DNA from: Lophium mytilinum
Taxonomy: Eukaryota; Ascomycota; Dothideomycetes; Mytilinidiales; Mytilinidiaceae
DNA: 64,000 nucleotides
Direction of reading: 5' to 3'
NCBI GenBank assembly: GCA_010093605.1
Contig: MU004188.1
Coordinates: 1,756,983 to 1,820,982 of the forward strand
Under the pieces are notes generated by a model that saw nothing but the letters and a program-made list of their open reading frames with translations, did no database searches and was not told the origin of the DNA. The translations under genes were made by a program, and so were the position numbers. Numbering within the stretch: position 1 is the first letter of the stretch; each line of letters begins with the position of its first letter. This document shows, piece by piece, positions 46,176-58,781 of the stretch.

Positions 46176-48920
46176 ATGGGCCGCAAGCCGAACCCGCTCA
46201 TCCTCGAGTTCTTCAACCGCGGCGCGAAGCTTGAAGATGCCAGCAATCGCTACCAGCACACCTGCAAGGCTTGCGGGGAGAATGTATGCGCCGCATCGCC
46301 CTCGTATGAAGCTCGAGCTGACCGCACTGTAGTTTCCGAAAGGCCGCATAGATAGCCTCACGAACCACCTCGTCAAGAAATGCCCTGCCATAACTATGCG
46401 CGACCGCCGGCGCGCCATACTCCAATTCCACGAGCTGCCCGACGACGGCAACATGGCACCGACCACGACCTCTCCCAACCAGCACCAGGGCGGCCAGACC
46501 ATGAACCTGCCCTTTGCACCGAAGCAGGGAGCAATGTCAGCTCTGGAGACATTAGCTGAAGTCTCGAGGCAGCGTTTAGATATGACCGGCACACGGACAC
46601 CCGACAAAGGCAGGCGGCAGTCTTCCCCGCGTGCCGTTGGAACACAGACTGGTAACTATATGGACGAGTTCATAGTTCAGGACGATAGACCCGAGGAGGC
46701 TGGCGGTATGGTGGAACGAAACGGTACGTGCTTATGCCGCATTAGCTTTCTGCCTATGCAAATGACTCAATCGCATCCGCGGGACTTGCTGGTGGGATGC
46801 AAAGAAAATTTACAAAGTTTTTCATATTACAAAAGCAATTGCTTTGCTGTCTACAGCACCTCTGCAGCAAATCAACTAGCCTGAAGGAAAATTGTGTTTT
46901 CTCCCGTACTTGACCATAGCTAACGGGTTTTGTCGATTAGATACTTCTGCCGCCCCCCCTCTGCCCTCTATATATCAATACGGCTCCCTTCACTCCCCTT
47001 CGGGCTCTCCTCATATCGGTGGGCTCCCAACGCCACATACTTCCGGGTCGTTAGCAGCGCACCTTGTTCCTTCCCTCGTAATAACAGCTTCGGCTGCGAA
47101 TGAGCTCTCAAACCTGCTGCCGCAGAATGGCCTGACTATGGAACCTGAACTTGGTGTACCTAACGAAGGGATCACTGACAAGTACTTCCACAATACGCAT
47201 GGTCGATCACCGTGGGCCAGTCTTCAGTCGAATTCAATCGACCCCATGCTTCAAGACAATGGCAGGGACCACTCTATGCCTCCAGAAGGGTTTGCGAGCA
47301 GAGCCCCCACATATCCTCGCCCAATTGCCATGAATCCGAACACGACGCAGACACATTTCACGACAGACTTCAGCATGAACCAAAAGCCATCAAAACCCAA
47401 GGTCCGAGGAAGATTCACCGACTCGAGACGCAAAGAGGTTCAAGAGGTTAGGAAGCGGGGGGCTTGTATCCGTTGCCGAATGCTGAAAAAGCCGGTATGA
47501 TGCTGTACGAAAATGAGTTTTACGCCAGCTAACAGTAAACAGTGCTCCGGAGAGAATCCCTGCAGCACATGTGTGAACGTAGAGAGTGCGCGATTGTGGA
47601 AACAGCCATGCATCAGGACTCGAATTGCGGACGAGTTCGATCTATACGTGGCAGGTTAGTCTTCTGAAACAGCTCGGGCGATGCAATCAGCTCTAACATG
47701 TAATAGGTCTTTATGGTGTCTTGTCATTCCATGCGGTCGGCCAGGCCAAGGGTCAGATCCATCTTGACCAAATCCCTGGCAGGATTGAGGCTACTCACTA
47801 TATAGACACTGCTACGTTTGCGACCTTCAAACCCCTCAAGTGTCAACGATCACAGAGCTCCGCAATTGATCCAGCACTGTTAGGCAACGGAAGCGTGCCT
47901 CAATCTGATCCAACGAACCTTGAGATTGTAGACTCGGATAGCGACGACCTGTGTGGCAAGGTCGAACTTTACATCCGGAGACTAGCCCCCAAGTTTGCGG
48001 AGTCAGAGCCTTCCGCCTTCATGAGGCCGACCCTCGCTACAGCGTTTGCTATGAGCGCTGGAACAAATAAGGTTCAATCTCCGTCGTTTTCATACTCGAG
48101 GACGTCACTAACGCAGCGGCAGGATAATCTCCTTAGACGTGTACTCGAATTGTGGGTAGCGACTCGCATTCTGGTCGATCACTCACTAGAGTGGCACCTT
48201 TTTCTCAATCCATCGCACCCCCCTATGACAGTGCCTGCTATTCTAGGCCAATCTGACCTGGAATCAACCCTTCGCACACCGATAACGCGCGAAAACAATC
48301 GCGACTCTTACGATCTCATCAAAGGCCAATTGATGGGTGCTATCGAAAAGAGTGCAGCTGCCCTTAGCAAATTTGTTATGAACGATTTGGAGAGGCGTTT
48401 GTTGCAACGCCAGCAGGCCAACCCGTTCGAGACTTTTCTAGTTGCAGTTGTGCTTCTTGCTTGCGTTGAGCGCATGTGTTGGCTGTTCAAGACTTGGGAA
48501 GTAAACACGACTCGAAATGCCGACTTCTCAACCGAATCAGCCACAGTGGACAGTGAGATTGCACAAGCGCTCCAAGGACCACGGCCAGACCTACCGACCC
48601 AATCGTTACGCGACGCGAAATGGCCTCTAGATAAGCCGCCAGCCTATTACAGCCAGCAAGGTGAGCGATTCAGCGACATCCTACATATGCTGCTGAAGAT
48701 GCGTGGAGTCCCTCCCAAACTCACTACTCGCATTGAAGATGGGGTGTGGGTTGCTTGGGGCGAAGATCCTGATCCTACGACGAGGGAATGGTGCGAGACT
48801 GTTGCAATGACGTCCGATATCCTTGAAGAACGGCCCAACGCACGATTCACGGGTGTAGATCCTCAAGAATGGGAGCTGAAGTATATCAGCAAGATTATCA
48901 GGGCTGGTATTCAATCTTAG
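46176..48920 (+). CDS. Transcription factor with BED-like finger and Zn2Cys6 cluster
   Basis: Five exons, 46176-46283, 46333-46723, 46941-47494, 47543-47654 and 47707-48920, encode 792 residues; all introns are GT-AG (49, 217, 48 and 52 nt). The N-terminus MGRKPNPLILEFF leads into a BED-like zinc finger (about residues 20-52) with C-x2-C in TCKACGENF and H-x4-C in NHLVKKC, split by intron 1. Residues about 330-375 carry a fungal Zn2Cys6 cluster, GACIRCRMLKKP|CSGENPC, split by intron 3, preceded by a basic stretch RGRFTDSRRKEVQEVRKR. A long C-terminal half follows without obvious domain. It should bind DNA in the nucleus as a regulator; targets are unknown. The pairing of the two zinc modules in one protein occurs in related fungi as I recall the family. 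The start ATG was taken because MGRKPNP is the conserved beginning. Confidence 0.88.
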
Positions 48921-49800
48921 GAGCTTGGGGGCCGTCTTATGGTAGTCGCGACGAGACAAATGATTTATGGCGTTACAGAATAAGGACAATAGGCGGCAAA
49001 ACAGTACTTCATGGAGTTCGGACCGTGATGGGAGACTAGCTTCTCTCTCATGGGTAATAGCGGCGGATCACTTGAATTACAAGATACCAAGGGACTACAA
49101 TCATGGGGGAGCACTTTTGTTTTCATTGTATCTGGCGTTCAAAATTCAATGTCATGGGACGAGGCGATGGCATTATCATCAGATAGACGGCAGATGTATT
49201 ATGCTATTACGAAGCATCCTTTCTTAGCTCAGTATCTAGGTACAAAAGTAACCTTAAGGTCTGTCGAGCTAGAGAAGGATTTGGGGAGACTACGGCAATA
49301 CTAGTAAGCACGTCAGACGCTCTGTTTATTGGAGTGAGGAAGACACCAATACAATAAGGAGAGATTACCCTAAATCACAACCTTAGTGCTTTTAACAAGG
49401 TACCACATGACCTACACATTCTGTATGGATTGTATGAAAGTGACTTTTACCGTTTAATATATGATTTTCTCGAGCTCACTTCTGACAGCTACGTGCCTAC
49501 TATGAGTTAAGCATAAATAAAGTAGCGCGATTCCTAACCACTCTATCTTGTACCTAACTATGTACATATATCTGTTTATAACTGCTTGACGTGCTTGCTC
49601 TAGTTTCCAGATAGCTAAAAGTGAAGAGCTTCTATCTGGACTGCAGCAACACCCCAAGCAGTAGCATACACGTGTTGTACACACTTATGTCAAGCGCTAT
49701 AGTTTTGAGGCCTCGCAAGCTGGAGAATGCTATACAATGGACGGCGGAATTCTACCAGAGACGATAAGTACAACACGTATAGGTCAGACATTAAGAAGAA
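48921..49800. other. Intergenic between two convergent genes
   Basis: Nearly 0.9 kb. Overlapping frames at 48967-49304 (84-86 codons) have no convincing homologue, although the second contains a weak helical-repeat-like stretch. The rest is AT-richer DNA without features. Confidence 0.5.
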
Positions 49801-50749
49801 CTACGCGCTCTTCGACGCAGTACCCTTCACAACACCCTTCGTCCCACCCTTCCGCGCCAGCTCTTCCGCCCTCGCCAACTCCGTCTCCTTCTCCACAATA
49901 TCCGCCATCAAATCAGCTAGCCTGGTCGCTTCCTCTTTCTTCTCCTCCGACTTTCTCAATATCTCCCTCAACGCAACATGATGCTCCTCCGCCCAACTCG
50001 GCTCACTCTCATCCGCCCTCGCCCGTCCCATTACCAACCGATCCCACGCATCCTCCTGCTGCGCCAACGGCAGCCAGTAATTCGAGTGCACAACCCTGTC
50101 CTCGAACCGTTTGATCTTATCCTCCAGCTTCTGCCTTATAATCCGGCTCAGATTCCTCGGCTGCGGCTTTGTGAAGCGGAGGAACGGGACGCCCGTCGCA
50201 GAGGCCAGCTTCGGTATGCCCCGGCGTCCGGAGACGGTGGGGCGCGGGCGCTCTTCGAGTGCTTTGAATCCTGGCGGGAGACAATCCAAGATGTGGGGTT
50301 TTCGGTCTTCTTTGGGTATTTTGACGGGTGCTTTCCTCTCGCGCACGAGGTTGTTGGGGAGCTCGGCGACTAGGGATTCGAGGGTTTTGGTACTGTCTGC
50401 GTCGCCCGCGACGGCGGCGTCGAGGAGGTCGATTGCCTAGGGCAGAGGTTAGGGATGAGCGCAAGGGGGGGAGGTGGGTTGACGGACTTCATAGCCGGCG
50501 CGGAAGGCTATTTCGAGCAGCCTGGGGCTTTGGAGCACTCGGTTGTCTCTGAAGCGGTTTCGGATGGCGTTGCGAAGGGGCGATTGGATTTCATGGGCTA
50601 TTGGGGCTGCGGCGCATTGTGACAGCAGAGCACGGTAAAGGGCAATTGCTGCGTGTAGTTTATTAGCGGCTGCTTTTGGAGGTTGTTTATAGGCTCGTAC
50701 CCGCTATTCTATGCGTCGGATCCCTTTTTGGGATCAGATTGGGCGGCAT
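49801..50749 (-). CDS. LYR-motif (complex 1 LYR-like) mitochondrial-type protein
   Basis: Exons 50749-50701, 50648-50488 and 50436-49801, with introns of 52 and 51 nt, give 281 residues. The small first exon (MPPNLIPKRDPTHRIA) joins to AIALYRALLSQCA, which contains the LYR tripeptide. IRNRFRDNRVLQSP and LLEIAFRAGYE follow, the usual three-helix LYR fold (about residues 17-72). The C-terminal 200 residues are unusual for small LYR proteins: basic, with a long charged helix near 220-265 (Glu/Lys/Arg-rich, likely coiled coil). LYR proteins act with the acyl carrier protein in assembly of respiratory complexes, Fe-S insertion or the mitochondrial ribosome. The intron-2 donor is GTCCGT, atypical but with the conserved G at position 5. 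Precise role not identified. Confidence 0.82.
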
Positions 50750-51220
50750 GCATGGGTTCGTGACGTTTTTGCGTTTCTTACAGGCGGAGATGAGCTCGGT
50801 GTTGTATAAAGCCTGCTGACTAAGCAGCATATAAAGTGCCCCTCTCTCTCTTCGACTATGAGATGATATATAGGCTTTCCTTTAAGGCCAAGGTTCCTAT
50901 GCTAATTGCATCGATAGCTCCTTGGGCAGGTATCACTGATTTGGGAAATTAGGCCGAAAAAACCCATCATTCCCAACACATTGCGATCCGGAGTAATATA
51001 GGTGCAATTGATTAACTTCCTAGAGAGTACCTAAGCTCATGAAAGACTGCAGAGTCCGTAACACCATACCAATGCTATCATATAGGCTCCGTAATGTCCA
51101 AAGCACGCTACATACAGTCATTCTGAGTCGTTGTCCACCACGCATGAGTCTTGGAAGCCTATGATTTCTCTGATTGCTTTCCGCAACGACTTCTGAGTAT
51201 TGTGATGTTCCTTTATCATC
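50750..51220. other. Intergenic, upstream of LYR gene and downstream of MMS2
   Basis: About 470 bp with no gene seen. It should contain the LYR-gene promoter and the MMS2 3' UTR. Confidence 0.6.
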
Positions 51221-51849
51221 TCAATCATATGTAGCCCCCTCAGCCGGCTGTGGGAGCTTCTTGTGCTGGGGCAACGCCATGTACCTGCAAATGTATAAGC
51301 CACGTCACTACTTAGCCGCAATTATAATGCTTACCTCCTAAGCTCGATGAGAATAGTCTCCATGGTGAACTCGCGCTTCCACTGCACCAGGCACGGTAGC
51401 TTTGAGGCATCGACCTGCGTGAACTCTCAGCGTATGTCCGTCTTCATACCAATAATAGCTTATACCTTTCCGTTCCTCTGGTCTACGCAAGGAAGGTTGA
51501 TCTTCGAGGTGAAAGAGATCTCTGGGGGGACGTCGGGATACTGGGGGCCGCAGTGGATCTTGAGGCTGTAGATGCGGTTCTCATGGACACTCTGCTCCAA
51601 CCATTAGTATTCAACAGTATCAAAAGAGGTACCCGAGAAATACTGACGTGAGGCGGTCCTAAAATGGTACCGTTCCAGTCCGACATGAGCAAGTCGTCGC
51701 CGTTGTCGAGACCATATGAGCACGCCTCTAAGTCGCATTAGATGGGGTCGCGCAACAGCCTCTGTGACAAGCTCACCTGCTCCTAAACCCTTCTCTCCCT
51801 TCTCCAGCTCCTCCAGTAGCCTAAAATTTCTCGGTACCGTAGCACTCAT
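51221..51849 (-). CDS. MMS2: Ubiquitin-conjugating enzyme variant MMS2 (UEV)
   Basis: Five short exons, 51849-51777, 51727-51648, 51591-51466, 51414-51335 and 51284-51221, with introns of 48-56 nt, encode 140 residues, the usual size. The protein begins MSATVPRNFRLLEELEKGEK and continues with DDLLMSDWNGTILGPPH, ENRIYSLKIHCG and KINLPCV, all close to yeast Mms2 and human UBE2V. The fold is that of an E2, but the catalytic cysteine context (HPN...C) is missing, as expected for a variant. Mms2 pairs with Ubc13 to build Lys63-linked ubiquitin chains on PCNA for error-free DNA damage tolerance. The gene is divergent from MON2 over about 400 bp. No single exon exceeds 42 codons, so it is easily overlooked. 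Confidence 0.95.
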
Positions 51850-52255
51850 CTTGTAGGCTGGTCTAAGAAGTGCAACAAACAATCTGTATGCCTCACTTCG
51901 AGATTGGAGGGGTGTCGAGAAGGAGAAGAGAGTATAGATCTCCAGCGCTGCCAGAGTTAGTTGAGGACGAAGATAAGGGCACTTTGACGGTATAGACAAG
52001 GCTTCCCCAGAGTCTTGAGTGAAAGGGCGCAGTGACGGAGGTGAACGAAGGCAGACAGCGGCGAGATAGCCGTGCTGGCGGCGGGAGTCTTGGCAGCGGC
52101 GCTCGTCCCGCCTCCATCGAATACACGCGTTTGACAAAGGCCACGAGACAACTCTTATACCCCAAGCTGTTGCTCGGCCGTCCCTTGATTGCTGCAACCC
52201 TCATGGGCCGCCTGTTTTCTATACCGGATGTGAATGAGCATATTCAAATTCGAGC
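51850..52255. promoter_or_regulatory. Shared MMS2/MON2 divergent promoter
   Basis: The start codons of MMS2 (leftward) and MON2 (rightward) are 406 bp apart with no supported gene between, so both promoters must lie here. Several frames overlapping it on the minus strand are artefacts of reading through MMS2 introns. No named binding site stands out. Confidence 0.6.
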
Positions 52256-55200
52256 ATGACGGCACAGATCCTCAGCTCGGAACTTGCAAACCTCATCCAG
52301 GATTCAAAGCGAAAGAATACCGAGTTGAGAAATGTAAGTAAAATTCGATATGGAATCGATCTTGGTGTGCATAAGGAGCTAATTTTGGGAACAGGTCTCA
52401 GAAAAGGCTCTCCAAGACCTCAAAGCTCTTCCAGCCACTTCAGAAACCCAACTTGCAGCAGGTTAGCTAGAGTTCGTGAATCCCTTGACTACGCTCTACC
52501 TGCTGACCATCGGAAGACTTGAGTAGAAGACCGCAGTTCATCTCGCCGTTTCTGTTGGCTTGTGGCACCCACAATGCGAAGTTCGCAGCCTATGGGGTTA
52601 CATGCCTCCAGAGACTCGCTGTATCCCGAGCGCTGCCTAAAGAGAGGCTACGTGAGGTTTTGGAAGCCTTCAAAGACTGCAGTCCACTAGGTACTAATCT
52701 TCCCCAGGACCGTATGCCATTGCTAACTTTCTATAGGTCTCGACATCCAATTGAAGATACTGCAAGCACTTCCGTCCTTGCTTCAGAACTACTCCAATGA
52801 GCTCAGGGGAGAGTTACTCTCTCTTTCCTTGCAAGTATGCTCCTTTTTGCAGACCGTCAAGAATCCAGCAGTGAGCAATACCGCCGCTGCGACACTGCAG
52901 CAACTTGTGATCTCTGTCTTCGACAAAGTAGCTTCGGAAGATGGTAGGGCGTATTCGAATATTCAACTTACTAGAGCACATCGCTAAAATGCTTGAAAGA
53001 CAGATCTCTTGAGATTCCAACAGTCACCGAAGTCCCAGCAGGTGATACTTCCACGCCGGTGCGACCAGCAGCATATGATGCATATAAGGTACAACTTCAT
53101 TTACTTATACTTAAAGCTTGCTAACGAAAGCAGATGTTCCGCGATCTTTGTCTCGTTACAGAAGGTGGCAAAGCTGAGTTCATACGATTCTCTTCGCTAT
53201 CACAGGCATCCGGATTGGAACTCATTGAATCGGTCCTTACCAACCATGGCAATATCTTCTCCAGCCATCCGGAGCAAGGCCACACTCTGAGGTCCTTACT
53301 AATGCCTTTTATCATTCGATCTCTGTCTGATCGTCTTACGTTCCCTATAACATTGCGCGTCATTCGCATACTTTACGTTTTGATCCGAAGTCACTTAGCG
53401 GTGATGCCATCAGAATGCGAGATTGCCTTAGGGCTGTTGAACCATATGCTAGATCCCGAAGCATCGCCTCCATGGAAGCGCGCCCTTTGCATGGAAGTGT
53501 TTCGCGGGCTATACTCGGACCCCAATCTGATCCTTCAAATCTACGGAGAATACGACGAATCGGATGGCAAAAAGCTCATTCTACGCGACAATCTCGCTGC
53601 CTTTGTTCGCTTGTCGACCGAAAAGCCAGCGGCGATAGGTCTGGGTCACCACTCGATAGCACCAGTCAGCCATAATAATAAAGACGCACAAGCTGATCAA
53701 GCGGTCGTCGAGAGCGCTATTGCGGGCGTCATTGGAGGCCCGAGCAACAACAACACCGCTCCTACTGGCATTGGTATAAGCGTTCAATGGAGCTCAATAC
53801 GCACCCCTTGTTTAGATAACCTCGATAAATCTGAGGCTCCGAACCTTCCCGAGACGTATATATACAGCTTAGTGTTGACTTGTATCAACAACCTATCAGA
53901 AAGCTTGGCCAAGTTCATACTTCCGCTAACAGTGCACGCCGAAGGCAAAACCAAAAAGAAGGTCAAAGCACAAGAGGCTTCTACGCAAGACGATGATTCT
54001 CCTGCTCTTTCCGGGCTCTCGAGGACGCAGTCGTACCGCAAAAGGACCGTCCCAATCAACCCTTTAGATCTGGAGAAGCATTCGGCGTACACTCGAATCA
54101 AAACAGCAGCCGATCTAATAAACGAATGCTGGCCCGCTGTACTCGCTACCTGCTCCACTTTTCTCCACGCAGCACTAGATACAGACTACTACCGGGCATT
54201 GGTTCGATCTATCCAGAAATTCACACAAGTTGCTGGTCTTTTGAGATTATCAACCCCAAGAGATGCATTCCTGACCACGCTCGGGAAAGCTGCGGTACCA
54301 TCCCATGTGCTAACCGCGAACTTGACTTCGCCCAAGACACCCGCACTAGAAAGTCCAAGCATCTTCTCCAATCCAAAAGGACTACTCAGTGTTGATAGTT
54401 TCGTCAGCCAGAGTTCCACATTGTCTCAAGACAGGTCCAGGGGTGCTTCAATGGACACCATGAACCCTCAGTTGACCACGAGGAACCTGCTATGTCTAAG
54501 AGCCCTGCTGAATCTTGCCATCGCTCTGGGCCCTACTCTCAGAGATTCGTGGTCCATTGTGTTTGAAACATTGCAACAGGCAGATATAGTTATGGCTGCA
54601 TCGAATACCAAAGGTGGTGTTCGGAATGATGGCGAGATATCTGCGCAAAGTCTTGGCTCAGAGATCGCTGCTGTTCAATCTGCTGCATCTAGGTTGTTCG
54701 AAAGTACTGCCGACTATCCAAATGATGCCTTCGTCTACGTCCTGGATTCTCTTTGCAGTCTCCTCCACGGAAAGTCTCTGCCTGCAAGCACACCAAGGGC
54801 ACGCGGTGGATCGTTCGGGGCCCCTGTTAGTCAAAGAAGAGTTGGAAGCGTATCTGGAATATCTCTGAACACTGAGTCCGACGCTCGAGATTATGTCTTT
54901 GCCCTCAACAAGATCGCTGACCTCGTCGTACTAAACGAATCGCGACTGGCCCATTACCAGGCGACTGAGAGTGGCTGGGAAATATTCATAAAGGAGCTTG
55001 TTTCAACATGCATCAACCGAAACATCGCTAGTTCTGCTCGACTCCTTGCTGCTGATATAATTGCGAGGACAGTGAAAGACATTGCGGGCCTCTCATTGGC
55101 GGAATCAGAAGGGCAAAGCAGCGATGTTCAGGATAGGCTGTTATCTGCTCTACAGTACCAAATCTCGGCACTCTATGAAGACCAGGCAGAAAACGAGGAT

Positions 55201-57598
55201 TTTATCGATGAGACCGATGTCGAAGTCCATCACATCGCTCTAGAGGCATTGAAATCTATCATGGAACAATGTGGAGAGTCGCTCACTGCAGGATGGGACT
55301 CGGTGTTTGTCGTACTGAAAAGCGCTTTTGAGACCCGTCATTCAAAGGACATTGGGACAGGCTCTCATGCATCCAGCGGACGGAGCAGGAACTTGTCTCT
55401 CCAAGCTTCCAGCGTCAGATCGAAAAGACTTGCTCGCTCAGCATTTGGGTCTGCGCATCTAGTGTGCTCAGATTTTCTAGCCGCAGTACCGGACAGCTCC
55501 ATATCCACTCTTCTTGAATTGCTCATTCTCTTTTGCGCCCAACAAGACGACTTGAACATGTCCTTAACGGTGAGTAGTTTCTTTTCTCAGCTGTCCTGCT
55601 ATCGGAAACCACTGACCTCCTTAGACTATTACCTTCTTCTGGAACGTTTCTGATTTTCTCCATAATCGAATAGACATGTCAGCCCTGCCTCGCGAGCATG
55701 CGGGAGATGATGTGCACCACGATATCGAGGAAGCGTCTAACCAAGGGTCTCTTCCTGCCCTCTGGATCCAAGTGCTGCTTCATCTCATTGCCGTCACCAC
55801 TGATGACCGTATGGAAGTGAGAAATGGCGCAGTTCAAACAACTCTAAGGATCTTCGACAATTATGCGGACCAGATGTCCCCTGAGACATGGATGTTTTGT
55901 CTCCGCGTAGTGCTCTTCCGCATGATAGAAGCCAATCTCAATGTGCAGCTGACCCTTAGGTCTTCGGAGCGAGGGGCTGATTCTGAGACCATCACGAGTT
56001 GGAACGATACTACGAAGGTGATTCTGAAAGCGATAACCAGTTTATTCACGACTTATTTAGACACGATCGAAAGCTCGACAGACTTCGGTAATGCATGGGT
56101 TACGATTCTGCAGTTCTTCGAGCGATATTACACCTGTCGCTCGCATTCTCTTGGTGCATCCATCTTCACGGCTATCACTGGCGTCTTATCAAAAAGCCAA
56201 GATCCAAATAAAATAGGGGTTTCCGCCATTCTCCAGACTGCAAGCCTCTGGAGAAAGTACTTTGACCATCGAGGCCTCTGGCGAGCTGAAGGAGATAGCA
56301 CTCACGAAGCCTTTGTCGCTTATGCTCAAGCCTTCAAGGAGATATACCGACTCAGCAAAGACGCAATAGAAGCTGAGCAAGTGCTTGGAATGATGACGAA
56401 TCTCGAAGACTCCATTTTGCTATCCGAAAAGATCGCTTACTCTTCTGACGTCGACTACATGACACCTCTCCAGACGCAAGTCATCGAGTGTGTTGCATTA
56501 GTACGCTCAGATACCACTGGGGCCCCACCTTTCCTCGTCAAGCTACTATCTCGATTCGTAGCTCTCCCGTTCGCAAAAATGGCACCCGAGTCCGGACAGA
56601 AAGGTCCAACCTTCGTCGCGCTATCCAAGGCTGCAATGGCCTTGCTACAATCCATTGCGATCAAGCATATAACCCTTGAAGAAGTCTTCACGAGCGGTGC
56701 CCTCGACTTCGCCCTTGCCAGCCTCGTCAAACCAATCCAAGAAAAATACATTTGGCAGCTCGAAGGCAAAGCCCCCCCAACCTGGCAAAAGGCCACAAGC
56801 ACAGCCCTCGCTATCCTAGAACCCGCGTTACCCCAATCCCGCACCTTCTCCCTTACCAAAGAGGTGACGAAAAGCATCTGGGACCAAATCATCCACCTTG
56901 CCAACGCCATCGCCCACGCCGCCATCTCCTCTGCCCCTCCCACCACCAACTTCTCGAAAGACGAGCAATTCGACATCGCAGCATTAAAGAGCTTACGAGA
57001 TATGACCACGCCCGCCCTCGGCAGCCCCTCTATCCCGGACACCACGAGACGCGCGTATACAGCCAATCTCTTCGCAAACTCCCTTATCCATGCGACCGAG
57101 CCTGGCGAGATCCCACCCCCCGGCACTGGCCCGCTCACAGATCTCTATAAACCCCGCTACGGCCGCACAGCCGACCCGCCGCCCGCTCTCCGCACGCGCA
57201 TGGCATACGTTTGCCTCGCCGAGCTCGTGTCTCTTGTGTCCGTCCACGATAGCAGCGTCGAGCGCGTCAAGCTCTCGCAGGCGGCAGCGCCATACTTCAT
57301 TCTCCGCGCGGCGCTGCCACTGAAGGCGTATATTGCGGACCAGCCGCTTAGGGGCCGCATGCCCCAGCCGGAGAGCCAGAAGCGGGAGTTGCTGGAAGTG
57401 GTGAGGGCGATGAAGGGGATGGAGTGTGAGCCCAGGGCTATTCCGGATGCGGAGGGGGTGAGTGCGCCGATGAAGAAGCATTTGGTGAGGCTATTTCCGC
57501 TGGTTTGTTCGGCGATTAGGGTCGCGAGGGGGGATGGAGAGGTCAGTGGGGAGTTGATTGGGTTGGTGGAAGGGGTGGGGGAGGAGTTTGGGGTGTAG
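52256..57598 (+). CDS. MON2: MON2 homologue, Golgi/endosome trafficking scaffold
   Basis: Seven exons, 52256-52333, 52395-52461, 52517-52690, 52737-52943, 53000-53088, 53134-55569 and 55625-57598, with introns of 45-61 nt, give 1674 residues, the family's usual length. The N-terminal DCB-like part is recognisable by SSELANLIQDSKRKNTELRN, AADLSRRP and FLLACGTHNAKFA, and LKILQALPSLLQNYSNEL follows, all conserved with Mon2 and related to BIG/GBF Arf exchange factors, but without a Sec7 domain. The remainder is alpha-helical, HEAT-like. Mon2 works with Dopey (Dop1) and the flippase Neo1 in endosome-to-Golgi recycling on the cytosolic membrane face. The small 5' exons cluster in the first 850 bp, followed by two very large ones. 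Exon 7 continues without break to a stop at 57596-57598. Confidence 0.93.
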
Positions 57599-58781
57599 AT
57601 GAGGGAGAGGAGGAGTAAGAGGGAGGATGGAGTCTGGTGCGAATGGAGGTTGGTCTCGAGAGAGGTCGAGTGACGGGAAACTAAGAAATATATCCCAGCC
57701 CGAAAATATTGGACACGTGTCAAGCACCGAGGAAGTGACACCGCGTGATTATCACAGTAGAAACAACCACGCCGTGCGGGCTCCCCAAAAGAATGCGAAT
57801 CAGAAAGTGTAGAGCACTAAGCAAGCAACACTGCGGGAAAATAAAAGCATTTTCCTAAACCAGATGGACGTCAGGTTCAATGGTGTAGAGTCTAGAGAAA
57901 GGCACACCACGTCCATTACTCCCACGAGCAACTACGACGCGTGATCATCTTATTTCAGATGGTTCGTCGGGATGAAATTGCAGAGCAAAGAGAGAGTGAC
58001 ATCGCTTGGTTGCACTTATCACGCCAGGGACCTCTAGATTGAGACAGCCACATTATATAGTCCTATATAAGTGTAGAGCACTGAGGAAGGAACGTCGCGT
58101 AGTTCTTTCTACACACAGAAGCAACCACGTTTTGTAACTCTTGTTGGGTTCAGATATTCAGGTTGAAAAGTGTGAAGTCCAAAAGAAGTAACATCGCGTG
58201 GTTGAAAGTGGTAGAAGTATCAACATACATAACTCCATCTCGTGGCTTCTATACTCTAAAAGACCCCTAAACCTGCATGAGTCGATCATGGGGCGTTGCG
58301 ATTACACCGAATTTTTGGAAGGGACAAAATGGTGGCTTTTAATGGCCGATGGGCTTGCATCAACTCGTTTTGCTGGTTACTTTTTGATTCGCTGGTAACA
58401 CTCAGTACCCTGGGAAATAAGAATGTGGCCCTTCAAAAGATAGCCCAATTCACATAGTCTTGATCTTCGACGGCCTACAAGAACGTAAAAGCTCCGGTGT
58501 AGACAGTGGCTTGGATATGGCAACGCAAGGGCTGTATTCTTTCTCTCTCAACACCAGTGTAAGGAGCAGCCCAATTAGCGAGTGTTTAATTAGTAAAAAT
58601 GCAGTTCAACTTCTACCGCATTAAAGTCAACATCTACTGAAGATGTGAAATTCAGATGAGGGACTAAGTCGGATATAGCAGTGTTCGTACTTCACTATTG
58701 CTCGCCCAATCCCACTGTCAGGAGTAGCTCCACCTGCAAGTAGCCGCCCAGTCGAAAGGAAGTCTGTCTTCCACCGCGCCA
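57599..58781. other. Intergenic between convergent MON2 and P450 genes, with a repeat array
   Basis: About 1.2 kb with no gene supported. The left half carries the degenerate repeat array annotated separately. A 66-codon frame at 58198-58398 begins inside the array and has no family resemblance. Confidence 0.6.
57713..58204. repeat. Degenerate spaced repeat array, six units
   Basis: A core related to GTGTAGAGCACTGAGGAAG followed by TAACATCGCGTGGTTG recurs at about 57715, 57807, 57883, 57977, 58071 and 58170, that is every 76-99 bp. Between some cores a second related motif, AGAAGCAACCACG, appears (near 57757, 57925 and 58115). The units are diverged and no CpA-to-TpA bias is apparent. An ACACGTGT palindrome at 57713-57720 opens the array. 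Confidence 0.65.

Noticed and set aside
45910-46332. 140-codon frame overlapping the start of the transcription-factor gene
   Set aside because: The Pro/Arg/Ser-rich product matches nothing, and the conserved MGRKPNP start is in another phase.
48967-49304. Two overlapping frames of about 85 codons after the transcription factor
   Set aside because: Only a weak helical-repeat feel, no start context or splice partner that would make a gene.
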